Below, one piece after another: positions 49,567 through 61,440 of a stretch of DNA of 64,000 nt; position 1 is the first letter of the stretch, and the number at the start of each line of letters is the position of its first letter. The stretch lies in contig OZ243123.1 of the NCBI GenBank assembly GCA_965212505.1, positions 2,914,001 to 2,978,000 of the forward strand. Direction: 5' to 3'. The notes under the pieces were generated by a model, which saw nothing but the letters and a program-made list of their open reading frames with translations, searched no databases and had not been told where the DNA came from. This stretch comes from JAHEKO01 sp965212505 (GTDB taxonomy: Bacteria > Acidobacteriota > Thermoanaerobaculia > Multivoradales > JAHEKO01). The position numbers and the translations under genes were made by a program.

Positions 49567-50436
49567 TCAGCCGAGCGCTTCGGCGACCTTGGCGCCGATC
49601 TCGGCCGGCGACTCCGCCACCGTGATGCCGGCCGCGGCGAGCGCCTCCATCTTCTCCTGCGCCGTCCCCTTGCCACCGGCGACGATCGCTCCGGCGTGGC
49701 CCATCCGACGTCCTGGAGGAGCGGTCCGTCCGGCGATGAAGCCGACGACCGGCTTGTCGAAGTTCTCGCGAATCCAAGCCGCGGCCTCTTCCTCGGCACT
49801 GCCGCCGATCTCACCGATGAGAACCACCGCGTCGGTCTGATCGTCGCCGGCGAACGCTTCGAGTGCGTCGATGAAGTTCGTGCCGTTGATCGGATCGCCC
49901 CCAATGCCGACGCCGGTCGATTGACCCAGGCCGAGGTTCGAGAGCTGCCAAACCGCCTCGTAGGTGAGGGTTCCGGAGCGGCTGATGACGCCCACCCGCC
50001 CCTGCTGATGGATGTGGCCCGGCATGATGCCGATCTTCGCCAGGCCGGGCGAGATGACACCCGGGCAGTTCGGACCGATCAGGCGACTCGGGTGATCGCG
50101 CAAGAACGCCTTCACCGTCATCATGTCGTTCACCGGTATGCCCTCGGTGATGCAGACGATCAGCTCGACGCCGGCGCCGGCGGCTTCCATCACCGCATCG
50201 GCCGCAAACGGCGGCGGCACGAAGATCATCGTGGCGTTGCAGCCGGTCTGCTCGCGCGCCTCGGCGACCGAGTCGAAGACCGGAATGCCCTCGACGCTCT
50301 GTCCGCCCTTGCCTGGGGTTACCCCAGCCACCACCTGAGTGCCGTAGTCGCGGCAGCCGAGGGCGTGGAAGGTCCCCTCCTTACCAGTGATGCCCTGCAC
50401 CACCAGTCGCGTGTCGTTGTTCACCCAGATCGCCAT
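49567..50436 (-). CDS. sucD: Succinyl-CoA synthetase alpha subunit
   Basis: 289 aa. CoA-binding Rossmann domain (VVQGITGKEGTFHALGCRDY, GTQVVAGVTPGKGG), ligase domain with IGPNCPGVISP and the phosphohistidine segment RRMGHAGAIVAGGKGTA. With SucC it makes ATP or GTP from succinyl-CoA. Its ATG shares one base with the sucC stop (TGATG), giving coupled translation. Confidence 0.97.
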   Translation of the reverse strand: MAIWVNNDTRLVVQGITGKEGTFHALGCRDYGTQVVAGVTPGKGGQSVEGIPVFDSVAEAREQTGCNATMIFVPPPFAADAVMEAAGAGVELIVCITEGIPVNDMMTVKAFLRDHPSRLIGPNCPGVISPGLAKIGIMPGHIHQQGRVGVISRSGTLTYEAVWQLSNLGLGQSTGVGIGGDPINGTNFIDALEAFAGDDQTDAVVLIGEIGGSAEEEAAAWIRENFDKPVVGFIAGRTAPPGRRMGHAGAIVAGGKGTAQEKMEALAAAGITVAESPAEIGAKVAEALG

Positions 50437-51605
50437 CAGCTCACTCCTTCGGCGGCCGCGACCGCCTTCTCGGCCGCGTCGGCCATCGTCGAGGCGACGA
50501 TGAAGTCGAAGTCGGCCTCCTGCAGAATCTCGCGGCCACGCTCGACGTTGGTGCCCTCGAGGCGCACCACCACCGGAATCTTCACGTCGCCCAGCTCTTC
50601 GAGCGCCGCCACCACGCCGGCCGCGATGCGGTCGGTGCGAGCGATGCCGCCGAAGATGTTGATCAGCACGGTGTTGACGCTCGGGTCGGAGACCAGAATC
50701 TGGAAGGCGTTCTGGACCGCCTCCTGGCTCGCGGAACCGCCGACGTCGAGGAAGTTGGCCGGCTCTCCGCCGTAGAGCTTGATGATGTCCATGGTCGCCA
50801 TCGCCAGGCCGGCACCGTTGACCATGCAACCGATCGAGCCGTCGAGCTTGATGTAGTTGAGGTCGAACTTCGAGGCCTCGACCTCGAGCGGCTCCTCTTC
50901 GTCCAGGTCGCGCATCTCGAGAATGTCCGCGTGGCGGAAGAGCGCGTTCGAGTCGAAGTTCATCTTGGCGTCGAGCGCCAGAACGTCGCCGTCGCCGGTC
51001 ACCAGGAGCGGGTTGATCTCGGAGAGGGTCGCGTCGGTCTCTTGGTGCGCTTTGACCAAGAGGGTGACAAAGCGGGTCGCCTGCTTGGCGGTCTTGCCGG
51101 TCAGCCCGAGGCGCCGTACGACCGAGCGCGCCTCGAACGGCTGAATGCCCAGATGCGGGTCGTAGGGCTGCCGCACGATCGCGTCGGGGTCCTCCTCCGC
51201 AACCTCTTCGATCGACATACCGCCGGCTCTCGAGGCCATGACCACCGGCTTGCCAAGCTGCCGGTCGAGCGTGATGCCCAGGTAGAGCTCCGAGGCGATG
51301 TCGACCGCCTCTTCGACCAGGATCTGGCGGACCAGCTGGCCGTCTTCACCTGTCTGCGGCGTCACCAACTGCATGCCGAGGATGCCCTTGGCCACCTCGA
51401 CCGCCTCTTCGGGAGAACCGGCGAGTTTGACACCGCCGCCCTTGCCGCGGCCGCCAGCGTGGATCTGCGCTTTGACGACACATCGGCCGCCCAGTTCTTC
51501 ACATACGCGGGCCGCGTCTCCGGCCTGATCAATGACTTCTCCGCGCGGAGTCGGGACCCCGAATCGGCGCAGGAGGCCCTTCGCTTGGTACTCGTGAATC
51601 TTCAC
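50436..51605 (-). CDS. sucC: Succinyl-CoA synthetase beta subunit
   Basis: 389 aa ATP-grasp subunit that binds nucleotide and succinate. MKIHEYQAKGLLRRFGVPTP, VVKAQIHAGGRGKGGGVKLA, LSEINPLLV, MATMDIIKLYGGEPANFLDV, GGSASQEAVQ and NIFGGIARTD are canonical. GGAG lies 9 nt before the ATG. First gene of the operon. Confidence 0.97.
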   Translation of the reverse strand: MKIHEYQAKGLLRRFGVPTPRGEVIDQAGDAARVCEELGGRCVVKAQIHAGGRGKGGGVKLAGSPEEAVEVAKGILGMQLVTPQTGEDGQLVRQILVEEAVDIASELYLGITLDRQLGKPVVMASRAGGMSIEEVAEEDPDAIVRQPYDPHLGIQPFEARSVVRRLGLTGKTAKQATRFVTLLVKAHQETDATLSEINPLLVTGDGDVLALDAKMNFDSNALFRHADILEMRDLDEEEPLEVEASKFDLNYIKLDGSIGCMVNGAGLAMATMDIIKLYGGEPANFLDVGGSASQEAVQNAFQILVSDPSVNTVLINIFGGIARTDRIAAGVVAALEELGDVKIPVVVRLEGTNVERGREILQEADFDFIVASTMADAAEKAVAAAEGVS

Positions 51606-51839
51606 TTGAATCGCTCCAGGGGTTGACTGTGTGGAACCCGCTCCAGACCTGCTCGCGGGACGTTCACTCTAGCAGAGATTCGTTGAATTTTCGGCCGTTT
51701 CGAGCGCTGCGCAACCGTCGTTGTCGCGGCGCGATGTTGGCGCTCCCGCTCCGCACTCTCCGATCGCACGTAGGTGCCCCAAAGCTGCCGCGATAGCATC
51801 CGGTTCCGCTCAACAATGACCCTTGGGAGCTCCGTGCCG

Positions 51840-52973
51840 ATGCGAACGCGACTGCTTGTCTACCTTCTCCTCCTTCCCGCACTTGCCACTAGCGGCGCAG
51901 CGACCTGGTCGGTCGCGATCACCGATTCTGCAACCGGCGAAATCGCCATCGGCTCGGCGACCTGTGTGACCGGCATCGACCTCAAGCAGCTCGCTTCGGT
52001 GGTTGCGGTCGACAAGGGAGCGGGCGCCGCACAGAGTTTCGTCGACTCGAGTGGCCAGAACCGGTCGCTGATCTACCAAGAGTTGATGGCGGGGACCGAC
52101 CCCGTAGACATTCTGGAGGCTCTCGACCAGCAGGACGGCAGCCACCAGACCCGGCAGTACGGGATCGTCGACACGCAGGGTCGAGCGATCGGTTTCACCG
52201 GCTCGATCGCGGGCGACTTCGCCGACCACCTAACCGGCCAGCAGGGCACCATGAGCTACGCGATCCAGGGCAACGTACTAACCGGCGCACCGGTGCTGAC
52301 CGAAGCCGAGACCGCGCTCCTGACCCAGGGCCGCGATCTGCCGAGCAAGCTGATGGCCGCCATGCAGGCGGCGCGGGCTCAAGGAGGCGACGGACGTTGC
52401 TCTTGCTCGCCCGGCGACCCCGACGGCTGTGGTGCTCCTCCTCCGGATTTCACCAAGTCGGCGGACGTGGGATACATGGTTGTCAGCCGGCTCGGCGATG
52501 CCGACGGCGTTTGCAACACCTCCGACGGCTGCGCGAGCGGCAGCTACTACCTCGACCTCAACATCGCGTTCCAAGGCAGCAACGACGAGGACGCGGTCCT
52601 GCAACTACAAACAGCCTTCGACGCCGCACGCCAAGCCCTGATCGAACGACCCGACCATCACCTGACAAGAGCGGTGCTCCGCGATGTGGCCCTGCCGGCA
52701 GACGGCACCAGCCGCACTCGCATGCTCATCCTCCCCCGCGACTGGCGCGGACGGCGGATCGAGCAGGGCGGCGCTACGGTGACCGTCGAGGTCGACCCGT
52801 CGAGTAGCGCCAGCGCAACCGTCGGCGGGATTCTCGACCGCGGCAACGGCACCTACGTTGTGTTGCTCATCGCCGGTTCCACACCCGGCGTTGTCCGACT
52901 CAACGTGGTGATCGACGACGGCCAAGGCCCGGTGCAGGTCTCACCACGGCCCGAGCTCGAACTACTTCCCTGA
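51840..52973 (+). CDS. Secreted DUF1028 (Ntn-hydrolase-like) protein
   Basis: About 377 aa. Signal peptide (MRTRLLVYLLLLPALATSGA) directly followed by TWSVAITDSATGEIAIGSAT, the start of DUF1028, and YGIVDTQGRAIGFTGS. A Cys-rich insert (DGRCSCSPGDPDGCG and DADGVCNTSDGCASG) interrupts the domain and has Asp/Gly loops that might bind calcium. The last about 90 residues form an extra beta domain. ATG 51840 is chosen because the signal peptide starts there; earlier in-frame ATGs add only polar residues. Convergent with the phosphatase, 4 bp apart. Function unknown. Confidence 0.75.
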   Translation: MRTRLLVYLLLLPALATSGAATWSVAITDSATGEIAIGSATCVTGIDLKQLASVVAVDKGAGAAQSFVDSSGQNRSLIYQELMAGTDPVDILEALDQQDGSHQTRQYGIVDTQGRAIGFTGSIAGDFADHLTGQQGTMSYAIQGNVLTGAPVLTEAETALLTQGRDLPSKLMAAMQAARAQGGDGRCSCSPGDPDGCGAPPPDFTKSADVGYMVVSRLGDADGVCNTSDGCASGSYYLDLNIAFQGSNDEDAVLQLQTAFDAARQALIERPDHHLTRAVLRDVALPADGTSRTRMLILPRDWRGRRIEQGGATVTVEVDPSSSASATVGGILDRGNGTYVVLLIAGSTPGVVRLNVVIDDGQGPVQVSPRPELELLP

Positions 52974-52977
52974 CCCG

Positions 52978-55386
52978 TCAGGGGAGCTCGAGGACGAGCA
53001 CGGTCAGATCGTCCTCTCGCGGCGCGCCGCTCGTGAAGCGGGCGATGTCGCCCAGAACGCCGTCGCGGATCCCTTCGACACCCCGCCGCGCATGGGCCTT
53101 GAGGCTCTGCTCGAGGCGCTCGAAGCCGAACAGCTCGTCGCTCTGGTCGCCATGGGCCTCGACTACACCGTCGCTGAACATGAACAGCTGATCGCCGGCC
53201 TCGAGACGTGCGCTCCGCACCGAAACGTCGAGTTGATCTCGCACACCGAGCGGGTAGGAGACCGACTCCAGGGCATGCACGCTGCCGTCGGTGGTGATCC
53301 GGTACGGGAAGAGGTGCCCCGCGCTCGCGTACAGAATTTCGCGCTGCTTCGGGTCGATGAGCGCATAGCAGAGCGTCGTCAGCAGGCGCTTGCGTGCGCT
53401 CTGGTAGATCATGCGATTCAGGGTCGTGAAGACCTCTTCGACCTCGGGGCGGAAGGTCACCTGGACTGCGAGCGCCGACTTCGCCATGGACATGACGAGG
53501 CCGCTCGAGACTCCGTGACCGGCGACATCCCCCACGGCGACCGCGAGCCGGCCGTCCTCGAGTGCGAGAACGTCGTAGAAATCTCCGCCGACCTCGCTGG
53601 CGGGCAGGTAGGCGTGCGAGATCTGTACGCCGTTCACCGCCGGAGGCAGGTCGGGGAGGATCGAACTCTGGATGTTACGGGCCGTCTCGAGCTCCACCTT
53701 CTGCCGTTCGCGCTCGGCGATTCTGCGCACGTGGGGGGGGACGTCGTCCCACCGATAGCGGAACTCGCGACTCGAGGTCAGGTTCCGAAGGCCGACGAGT
53801 GCAGGAATGGCCACGAACAGGATCGGCAGTCCGCCCTGGAGCTGGAGCCAGGGATCGGAGGCCTGGAGGAGCGGGAGGCTGAACGCGAGGAAGGCCGAGG
53901 AGAGCCCCGCCGTCAACGACGTCAGCAGATCGAAGCGGACGAAGATCAGCGCCAACAGACCGTGGCCGATAGCGGCCGCGACCAGATACCAGAAGACGGA
54001 GACCAACGGCAGACCCGGGCCGTGCAGCAGGAAGACCGAAGCGGGTATCGAGAGCACCATCGCAGCGGCCACGCCGACCCACTTGGAGGCAAAGGAGATC
54101 AGGAAGAGGCGGCCGAAGAGCTCGGCGTGAAGCATCCAGAGACCGAAGAAGATGATGATCACCACTCCCGGCCAGTTCGAGCTGTACCACCAGGCACCGA
54201 ACAAGAAGGAGATCACTCCACGGACCCCCATCTCCTTGAGCACCAGCCCCACGAGCGCCAGCACGCAAGAGATCACCGCGCCCAGGGCGAGTCCTCGCAG
54301 ACTCGACCTCGCCACCGTCGCGTTCGACCACTGCCCCTGGAAGAGCGCATCGAATGCGGCCAGCTTCCCGGGGTAGCGCTCGCGCGCCAGGGACTCACCC
54401 ACCGACCAGGTCAACACGCTCATCAACGCGATCGGCAGGAAGACGAAGCCGAACATGAAGCTACTCGTGAGCCAGGTCATCTGCGGACGAGTCGCGATAC
54501 CCGTCGAGCTGCCCTGCGCGACGTCCACGCCTGTCAAGGCCATCAGGGCCAAACCCAACACGAGCAGCAGGCCTCCGATCTGGACGCCTCGCTGAACGCC
54601 GATCTCCCCCGCGTGGTAGCGGCGGACGAACGGAATCGCCACGAGGGGTAGGAGCAGGACGATCGCAACCGTCTTGCCCAGCTCGAGGAACGAGAAGGGC
54701 TGCAGCTCTGCACGGAGGGCGTCCTCGTCCGGGTCTTCCAACCAGAAGCGGTAGCCGGTCAGCTCCTCGCCGGCGAAGCCGACCGCAATGCCGTACGGGA
54801 AGCGTTCGCCGAGCTGAAGCTCTCGGTATCGATAGCGCAACTCGAGGTCGGTCCGGGTCGCGAGCTGCTGCTTCCGCTCCTCGGGCTCGAGGAAGGAGCT
54901 CATCTCGAATCCCTGCTCCCGGAGGAACGCCTCCGCCTCGGTGCGCGCCTGCGAGCCGTCTTTGACTCCGCTGCCCTCGTCGTCCTGCAGACGCATCACC
55001 AGTGCCAGAATCTGCCCTTGCAGGCCGATCTCGGCTCGATAGGTCCAGTGGTGGGCATGGCGTTCGCGATCGTAGACCCAGACCTCCCAGTAGAGAATCT
55101 GCTCGCCCACGGGGCCGTCGCGCAGCGCCTCCTCGCCGAGACGCTTCGCCTCGAGGTTGAGCCGTCGCTCGAGCCGCTGGCTCGCACCCAGGACGGTCAC
55201 CACGTACGGGTTGTCGACCGGTTCGCCGAGATCGTTGAACCTTTCGAGCGCGATCGCCCGGGCCTCGGCCTCGGTAATCTGCCAATCGCGCGGTCCGAAC
55301 GGACTCGCCCCGGGGCCCAGCATGACGTAGCCGGTCACGGCGGCAACCGCGAGCGCGATCCAAAGGAGTGCGTCGCGGCCCTTCAT
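52978..55386 (-). CDS. SpoIIE-type PP2C phosphatase with large membrane domain
   Basis: 802 aa. A hydrophobic N-terminus, an extracytoplasmic region of about 200 residues (ITEAEARAIALERF to YRFWLEDPDEDAL), then eight to ten transmembrane helices (about 238-535). A short helical linker (RIAERERQKVELETARNIQS) precedes a PPM/SpoIIE phosphatase domain (about 570-800) with GGDFYDVL, VGDVAGHGVSSGLVMSM, FSDGVVEA and EDDLTVLVL metal-binding Asp residues. It probably dephosphorylates an anti-sigma antagonist or similar partner under membrane control. No STAS or anti-sigma kinase gene is nearby. Confidence 0.88.
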   Translation of the reverse strand: MKGRDALLWIALAVAAVTGYVMLGPGASPFGPRDWQITEAEARAIALERFNDLGEPVDNPYVVTVLGASQRLERRLNLEAKRLGEEALRDGPVGEQILYWEVWVYDRERHAHHWTYRAEIGLQGQILALVMRLQDDEGSGVKDGSQARTEAEAFLREQGFEMSSFLEPEERKQQLATRTDLELRYRYRELQLGERFPYGIAVGFAGEELTGYRFWLEDPDEDALRAELQPFSFLELGKTVAIVLLLPLVAIPFVRRYHAGEIGVQRGVQIGGLLLVLGLALMALTGVDVAQGSSTGIATRPQMTWLTSSFMFGFVFLPIALMSVLTWSVGESLARERYPGKLAAFDALFQGQWSNATVARSSLRGLALGAVISCVLALVGLVLKEMGVRGVISFLFGAWWYSSNWPGVVIIIFFGLWMLHAELFGRLFLISFASKWVGVAAAMVLSIPASVFLLHGPGLPLVSVFWYLVAAAIGHGLLALIFVRFDLLTSLTAGLSSAFLAFSLPLLQASDPWLQLQGGLPILFVAIPALVGLRNLTSSREFRYRWDDVPPHVRRIAERERQKVELETARNIQSSILPDLPPAVNGVQISHAYLPASEVGGDFYDVLALEDGRLAVAVGDVAGHGVSSGLVMSMAKSALAVQVTFRPEVEEVFTTLNRMIYQSARKRLLTTLCYALIDPKQREILYASAGHLFPYRITTDGSVHALESVSYPLGVRDQLDVSVRSARLEAGDQLFMFSDGVVEAHGDQSDELFGFERLEQSLKAHARRGVEGIRDGVLGDIARFTSGAPREDDLTVLVLELP

Positions 55387-55494
55387 GGCTGGAGTCCCCC
55401 CGCGAAAGAGCGGCCGAAAAGGTTCATACCTTGGAGATTACGGTACCCCAGGCGGCGAGTTTCACTCCGGGGGCCACCGGGTCGGCTGGCAGCT

Positions 55495-56739
<1,245 letters not shown>

Positions 56740-56859
56740 GGGTCTATCCCTCTCTCTGCCGCCGGAGCGGTCTCATCTGGTGGGTTCGTTGGGCAGTCGG
56801 CCGTAGGTGACGCGTGAGCGCCGGGCGCGACTCGGCGCCAAGGTATCACAGGCTCATGG

Positions 56860-56865
56860 TAGATT
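56860..56865 (+). promoter_or_regulatory. Putative -10 hexamer of leaderless cdd
   Basis: TAGATT ends 6 nt before the GTG start of cdd, predicting transcription from the G of GTG. No -35 and no Shine-Dalgarno are visible. Confidence 0.4.
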
Positions 56866-56871
56866 TCGTCG

Positions 56872-57267
56872 GTGGATTGGGAGCCTCTGATCGAAGCGGC
56901 AACCGCCGTTCGAGAGCGCGCGCACGCGCCGTTCAGCTCGTTCAAAGTGGGCTCGGCTCTGCTCATGTCAGACGGTTCGGTGCACGTCGGCTGCAACGTC
57001 GAGAACCGGAGCTTTGGAGCCACCATCTGCGCTGAGCGCAACGCGATGACCACCGCCGTCGCAGAGGGCGCGACAAAGCTCGCCGCCGTGGTGGTGGTGA
57101 CCGACACCGATCCACCGGCACCTCCCTGCGGACTCTGCCGCGAGGTGTTGACCGAGTTCGGCGACGAGGACGTACCCGTCCTGGCGGTCAGCACGCAGGG
57201 TCCCAGGCGAGAGACCCGCCTCGGCGACCTCCATCCGCAGCGCTTCGATTTCACCCACGTCCCCTAA
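56872..57267 (+). CDS. cdd: Cytidine deaminase
   Basis: 131 aa zinc enzyme deaminating cytidine/deoxycytidine to uridine forms. APFSSFKVGSALLMSDG, VENRSFGATICAERNAM (Cys53 ligand, Glu55 proton shuttle) and PPCGLCREVLTEF (Cys85, Cys88). This is the tetrameric short form. GTG 56872 chosen; a TAGATT hexamer lies 6 nt upstream. Monocistronic, convergent with mqnD. Confidence 0.95.
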   Translation: MDWEPLIEAATAVRERAHAPFSSFKVGSALLMSDGSVHVGCNVENRSFGATICAERNAMTTAVAEGATKLAAVVVVTDTDPPAPPCGLCREVLTEFGDEDVPVLAVSTQGPRRETRLGDLHPQRFDFTHVP

Positions 57268-57314
57268 ATCAGGGACGCAAGACTCACTCCCGCCGCGCGG
57301 GCCGTTCTAGCTAC

Positions 57315-57341
57315 CGGGGGAAATGAGGATGGTGTCCCCCG
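57315..57341. repeat. CGGGGGA/TCCCCCG inverted element between convergent genes
   Basis: CGGGGGA (57315-57321) and TCCCCCG (57335-57341) pair around a 13-nt loop containing ATGAGGATGGTG. It lies in the 81-bp gap between cdd and mqnD. It may act as a bidirectional terminator. The GGTGTCCCC core also resembles, from memory, short sequences scattered by REP-associated transposases. Confidence 0.45.
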
Positions 57342-57348
57342 ATTTCGG

Positions 57349-58197
57349 CTAAGCGGGCAGGAACTCGGCCTCGATTCGCTCTGGAAGGATGCCGGAGGCG
57401 TGGCCCTTGTCCAGCAGTTCCTGAACGGCCCGCCGGCCTGCCTCGCCGTAGTCGCGAGTCCAGTCGTTGACGTACATCGACACGAAACGGTCCGAACGGA
57501 CCTCGTCCTGCTCCAGATCGCGGGCGTAGCGAATCGCAAACTCGAGGGCCTCTTCACGGTTGTCGAGCGCGTACTGGATGCTCTGCGTCAACAGGGTGCA
57601 GAGACGCGTCTTGACCGACTCCTCGATGTCGCGGCGAATGCCGTTGCAGCCGAGCGGCAGTGGCCCGCCGGTCTCCCCCTGCCACCATTCGCCCAGGTCG
57701 ACCACGCGATGGAGGCCCCGATCGCCGAAGGTCAGCTGCCCCTCGTGGATCACCACGCCCGCCGTCACCTCACCGGCCTCGACCACGTCGAGGATCTTGT
57801 CGAACGGAACGAGCTTGGTCTGCGCTTCGGGGAACCAGAGCTTGAGCGCCAAATGGGCGGTCGTCAGCTCTCCGGGGATGGCGATCACCGAGCCGGCCAG
57901 CTCTTCGCGCGTGGTCGGCTTGGCGGCCACGACAACCGGGCCGTAGCCGTCGCCGAAGCTCGCACCCGACGGCATCAGCTGGTAGCGATCCGCGAGGAAG
58001 GCGTAGCCGTGGAACGACAGGGCCGTGATCTCGTAGGTCCCCTCGAAGGCCGCCTGGTTGAGTGTCTCGATGTCCTCGAGCACGTGGGAGATCTGCAGCC
58101 CCCCGGTATCGAGAATGCCCTGCGTAAGGGCGTAGAACATGAATGCATCGTCCGAGTCCGGACTGTGGGCGATTCGCACCTGAATGGGCTCCGTCAT
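57349..58197 (-). CDS. mqnD: MqnD-like menaquinone biosynthesis protein
   Basis: 282 aa. Family start VRIAHSPDSDDAFMFYALTQ, LEDIETLNQAAFEGTYEITA, GASFGDGYGPVVVA, AIPGELTTAHLALKLWFPEA and TAGVVIHEGQLTFGDRGLH. It matches the 1,4-dihydroxy-6-naphthoate synthase family of the futalosine menaquinone route, which has a periplasmic-binding-protein fold but is cytoplasmic. ATG 58197 is the family start. It lies 16 nt after the asparaginase gene in a three-gene operon. Fits the menaquinone-using B-type SDH. Confidence 0.87.
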   Translation of the reverse strand: MTEPIQVRIAHSPDSDDAFMFYALTQGILDTGGLQISHVLEDIETLNQAAFEGTYEITALSFHGYAFLADRYQLMPSGASFGDGYGPVVVAAKPTTREELAGSVIAIPGELTTAHLALKLWFPEAQTKLVPFDKILDVVEAGEVTAGVVIHEGQLTFGDRGLHRVVDLGEWWQGETGGPLPLGCNGIRRDIEESVKTRLCTLLTQSIQYALDNREEALEFAIRYARDLEQDEVRSDRFVSMYVNDWTRDYGEAGRRAVQELLDKGHASGILPERIEAEFLPA

Positions 58198-58213
58198 GAC
58201 GCGCGGGACCCTA

Positions 58214-59239
58214 TCAGACAGAGTGCAGCTCGACCTCGGGCAGAATCTCCCCGACGACGTCGCCCCGCACACTCTTGACCGGCACACGGCGGAACGAGTC
58301 GAGCTCCGCGTGCTCCTCGGCGCTCAGCGAGCCGAGCTGGCGCAGAAGATCGAGCACGACCCCGTCTCGGCACCGCAGGTCCCCGTCGGCAACCTTGACG
58401 GCGATGCCGAGAGGCTCGGGCTCCTTGACGGCCACCGAGTAGTAGCCCTGCGCGCCCTCCTTGCACAAGAGGCGACCGCCGGTCACTTCCATCAGCCGGG
58501 TCGTGAACTGGCCGGGCCCGGCAACCATCTCCGGGACCGTCGTCATCGCCGCTGTGATCGAGCGCACTGCGGCGCCACGTTCGGCGTCGAGGCCCGCTGC
58601 GTCCGGATCGACCAGCGCGGCGTACGCCCGGGCCGCCGCCCGCAGCGGGATCGAGAAGGTCGGAGCCGAACACCCGTCGACGCCGAAACCAACCTCTCCC
58701 CGATCGACGCCGGCGCAGAGCGCCAGTTCGTCGAGGATCCTCTGCTGCAGAGGATGCTTCGGATCGAGGTAGTCGTCGATCGGCCAGTCGAGGAGGCGGC
58801 AGGCGCAGAACATGCCGGCGTGTTTGCCCGAGCAGTTGTTCTGCAGCAGTCGTGGCGCCTCTCCGTTGGCGCGCATCTCCTGGCGCACTGCGCGGTCGAA
58901 GGGCGGATGGGTCCCGCACTGCAGATCCTCGACCGAGTATCCGGCGCGCTCGAGAATGGAGGCGGCTCGTTTCTCGTGCGCCGGCGTTCCGAAGTGCGAA
59001 GCGCAGATCAGAGCGAGGTCGGCCGGCGAGAGGTCAAATTTCTCCAGGCCGCCGGCGAGTACCAGCGGAATCGCCTGGAAGGGTTTGGCGACCGATCGCA
59101 GGAAGACCGCCAGCTCCGGGTCGCCGATCCGTCCGACCAGTTCTCCCGTCGGGGTCACCACCGCGGCAGCGCCGAAGTGCCACTCTTCGGTGCGCCCGTT
59201 GCGCAGGGCGCGCGCCACCAACTCGAACTTGGAGTCCAT
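58214..59239 (-). CDS. L-asparaginase, rhizobial/thermolabile type
   Basis: 341 aa, Asparaginase_II family rather than the E. coli type. FLRSVAKPFQAIPLVLAGG contains the SxxK pair proposed as catalytic; CASHFGTPAHEK, LLQNNCSGKHAGMFCAC and GFGVDGCSAPTF are family blocks. It hydrolyses asparagine to aspartate and ammonia. ATG 59239 is 4 nt after the aconitase-like stop, so translation is coupled. Located in cytoplasm; no signal peptide. Confidence 0.88.
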   Translation of the reverse strand: MDSKFELVARALRNGRTEEWHFGAAAVVTPTGELVGRIGDPELAVFLRSVAKPFQAIPLVLAGGLEKFDLSPADLALICASHFGTPAHEKRAASILERAGYSVEDLQCGTHPPFDRAVRQEMRANGEAPRLLQNNCSGKHAGMFCACRLLDWPIDDYLDPKHPLQQRILDELALCAGVDRGEVGFGVDGCSAPTFSIPLRAAARAYAALVDPDAAGLDAERGAAVRSITAAMTTVPEMVAGPGQFTTRLMEVTGGRLLCKEGAQGYYSVAVKEPEPLGIAVKVADGDLRCRDGVVLDLLRQLGSLSAEEHAELDSFRRVPVKSVRGDVVGEILPEVELHSV

Positions 59240-59243
59240 GCGG

Positions 59244-61259
<2,016 letters not shown>

Positions 61260-61343
61260 GAATACTCTTCGGGGAGAGATCGGAGCCTCGCGTACACCGC
61301 AAATGCGGGCTGGTCCGGTCTGGATTCGTTCGATTTCGGCAGG

Positions 61344-61358
61344 CGGTCGGAACGACCG
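61344..61358. promoter_or_regulatory. CGGTCG-GAA-CGACCG dyad in the aconitase/SRAP divergent gap
   Basis: A 6-bp perfect inverted repeat in the 181-bp gap between the divergent aconitase-like and SRAP genes. A TAGAAT hexamer on the minus strand (61371-61376) lies next to it. Candidate operator; not tied to a known regulator. Confidence 0.35.
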
Positions 61359-61428
61359 GGCCGAGTCGAGATTCTATCGCAGGCGGGGTGGCGAATCCTA
61401 CCTGGAGCCCCGAGCACACCGCCCTTGA

Positions 61429-61434
61429 TAGGTT
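61429..61434 (+). promoter_or_regulatory. Putative -10 hexamer of leaderless SRAP gene
   Basis: TAGGTT ends 6 nt before the ATG at 61441. No -35 or good Shine-Dalgarno is seen. Confidence 0.35.
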
Positions 61435-61440
61435 GGCCCC

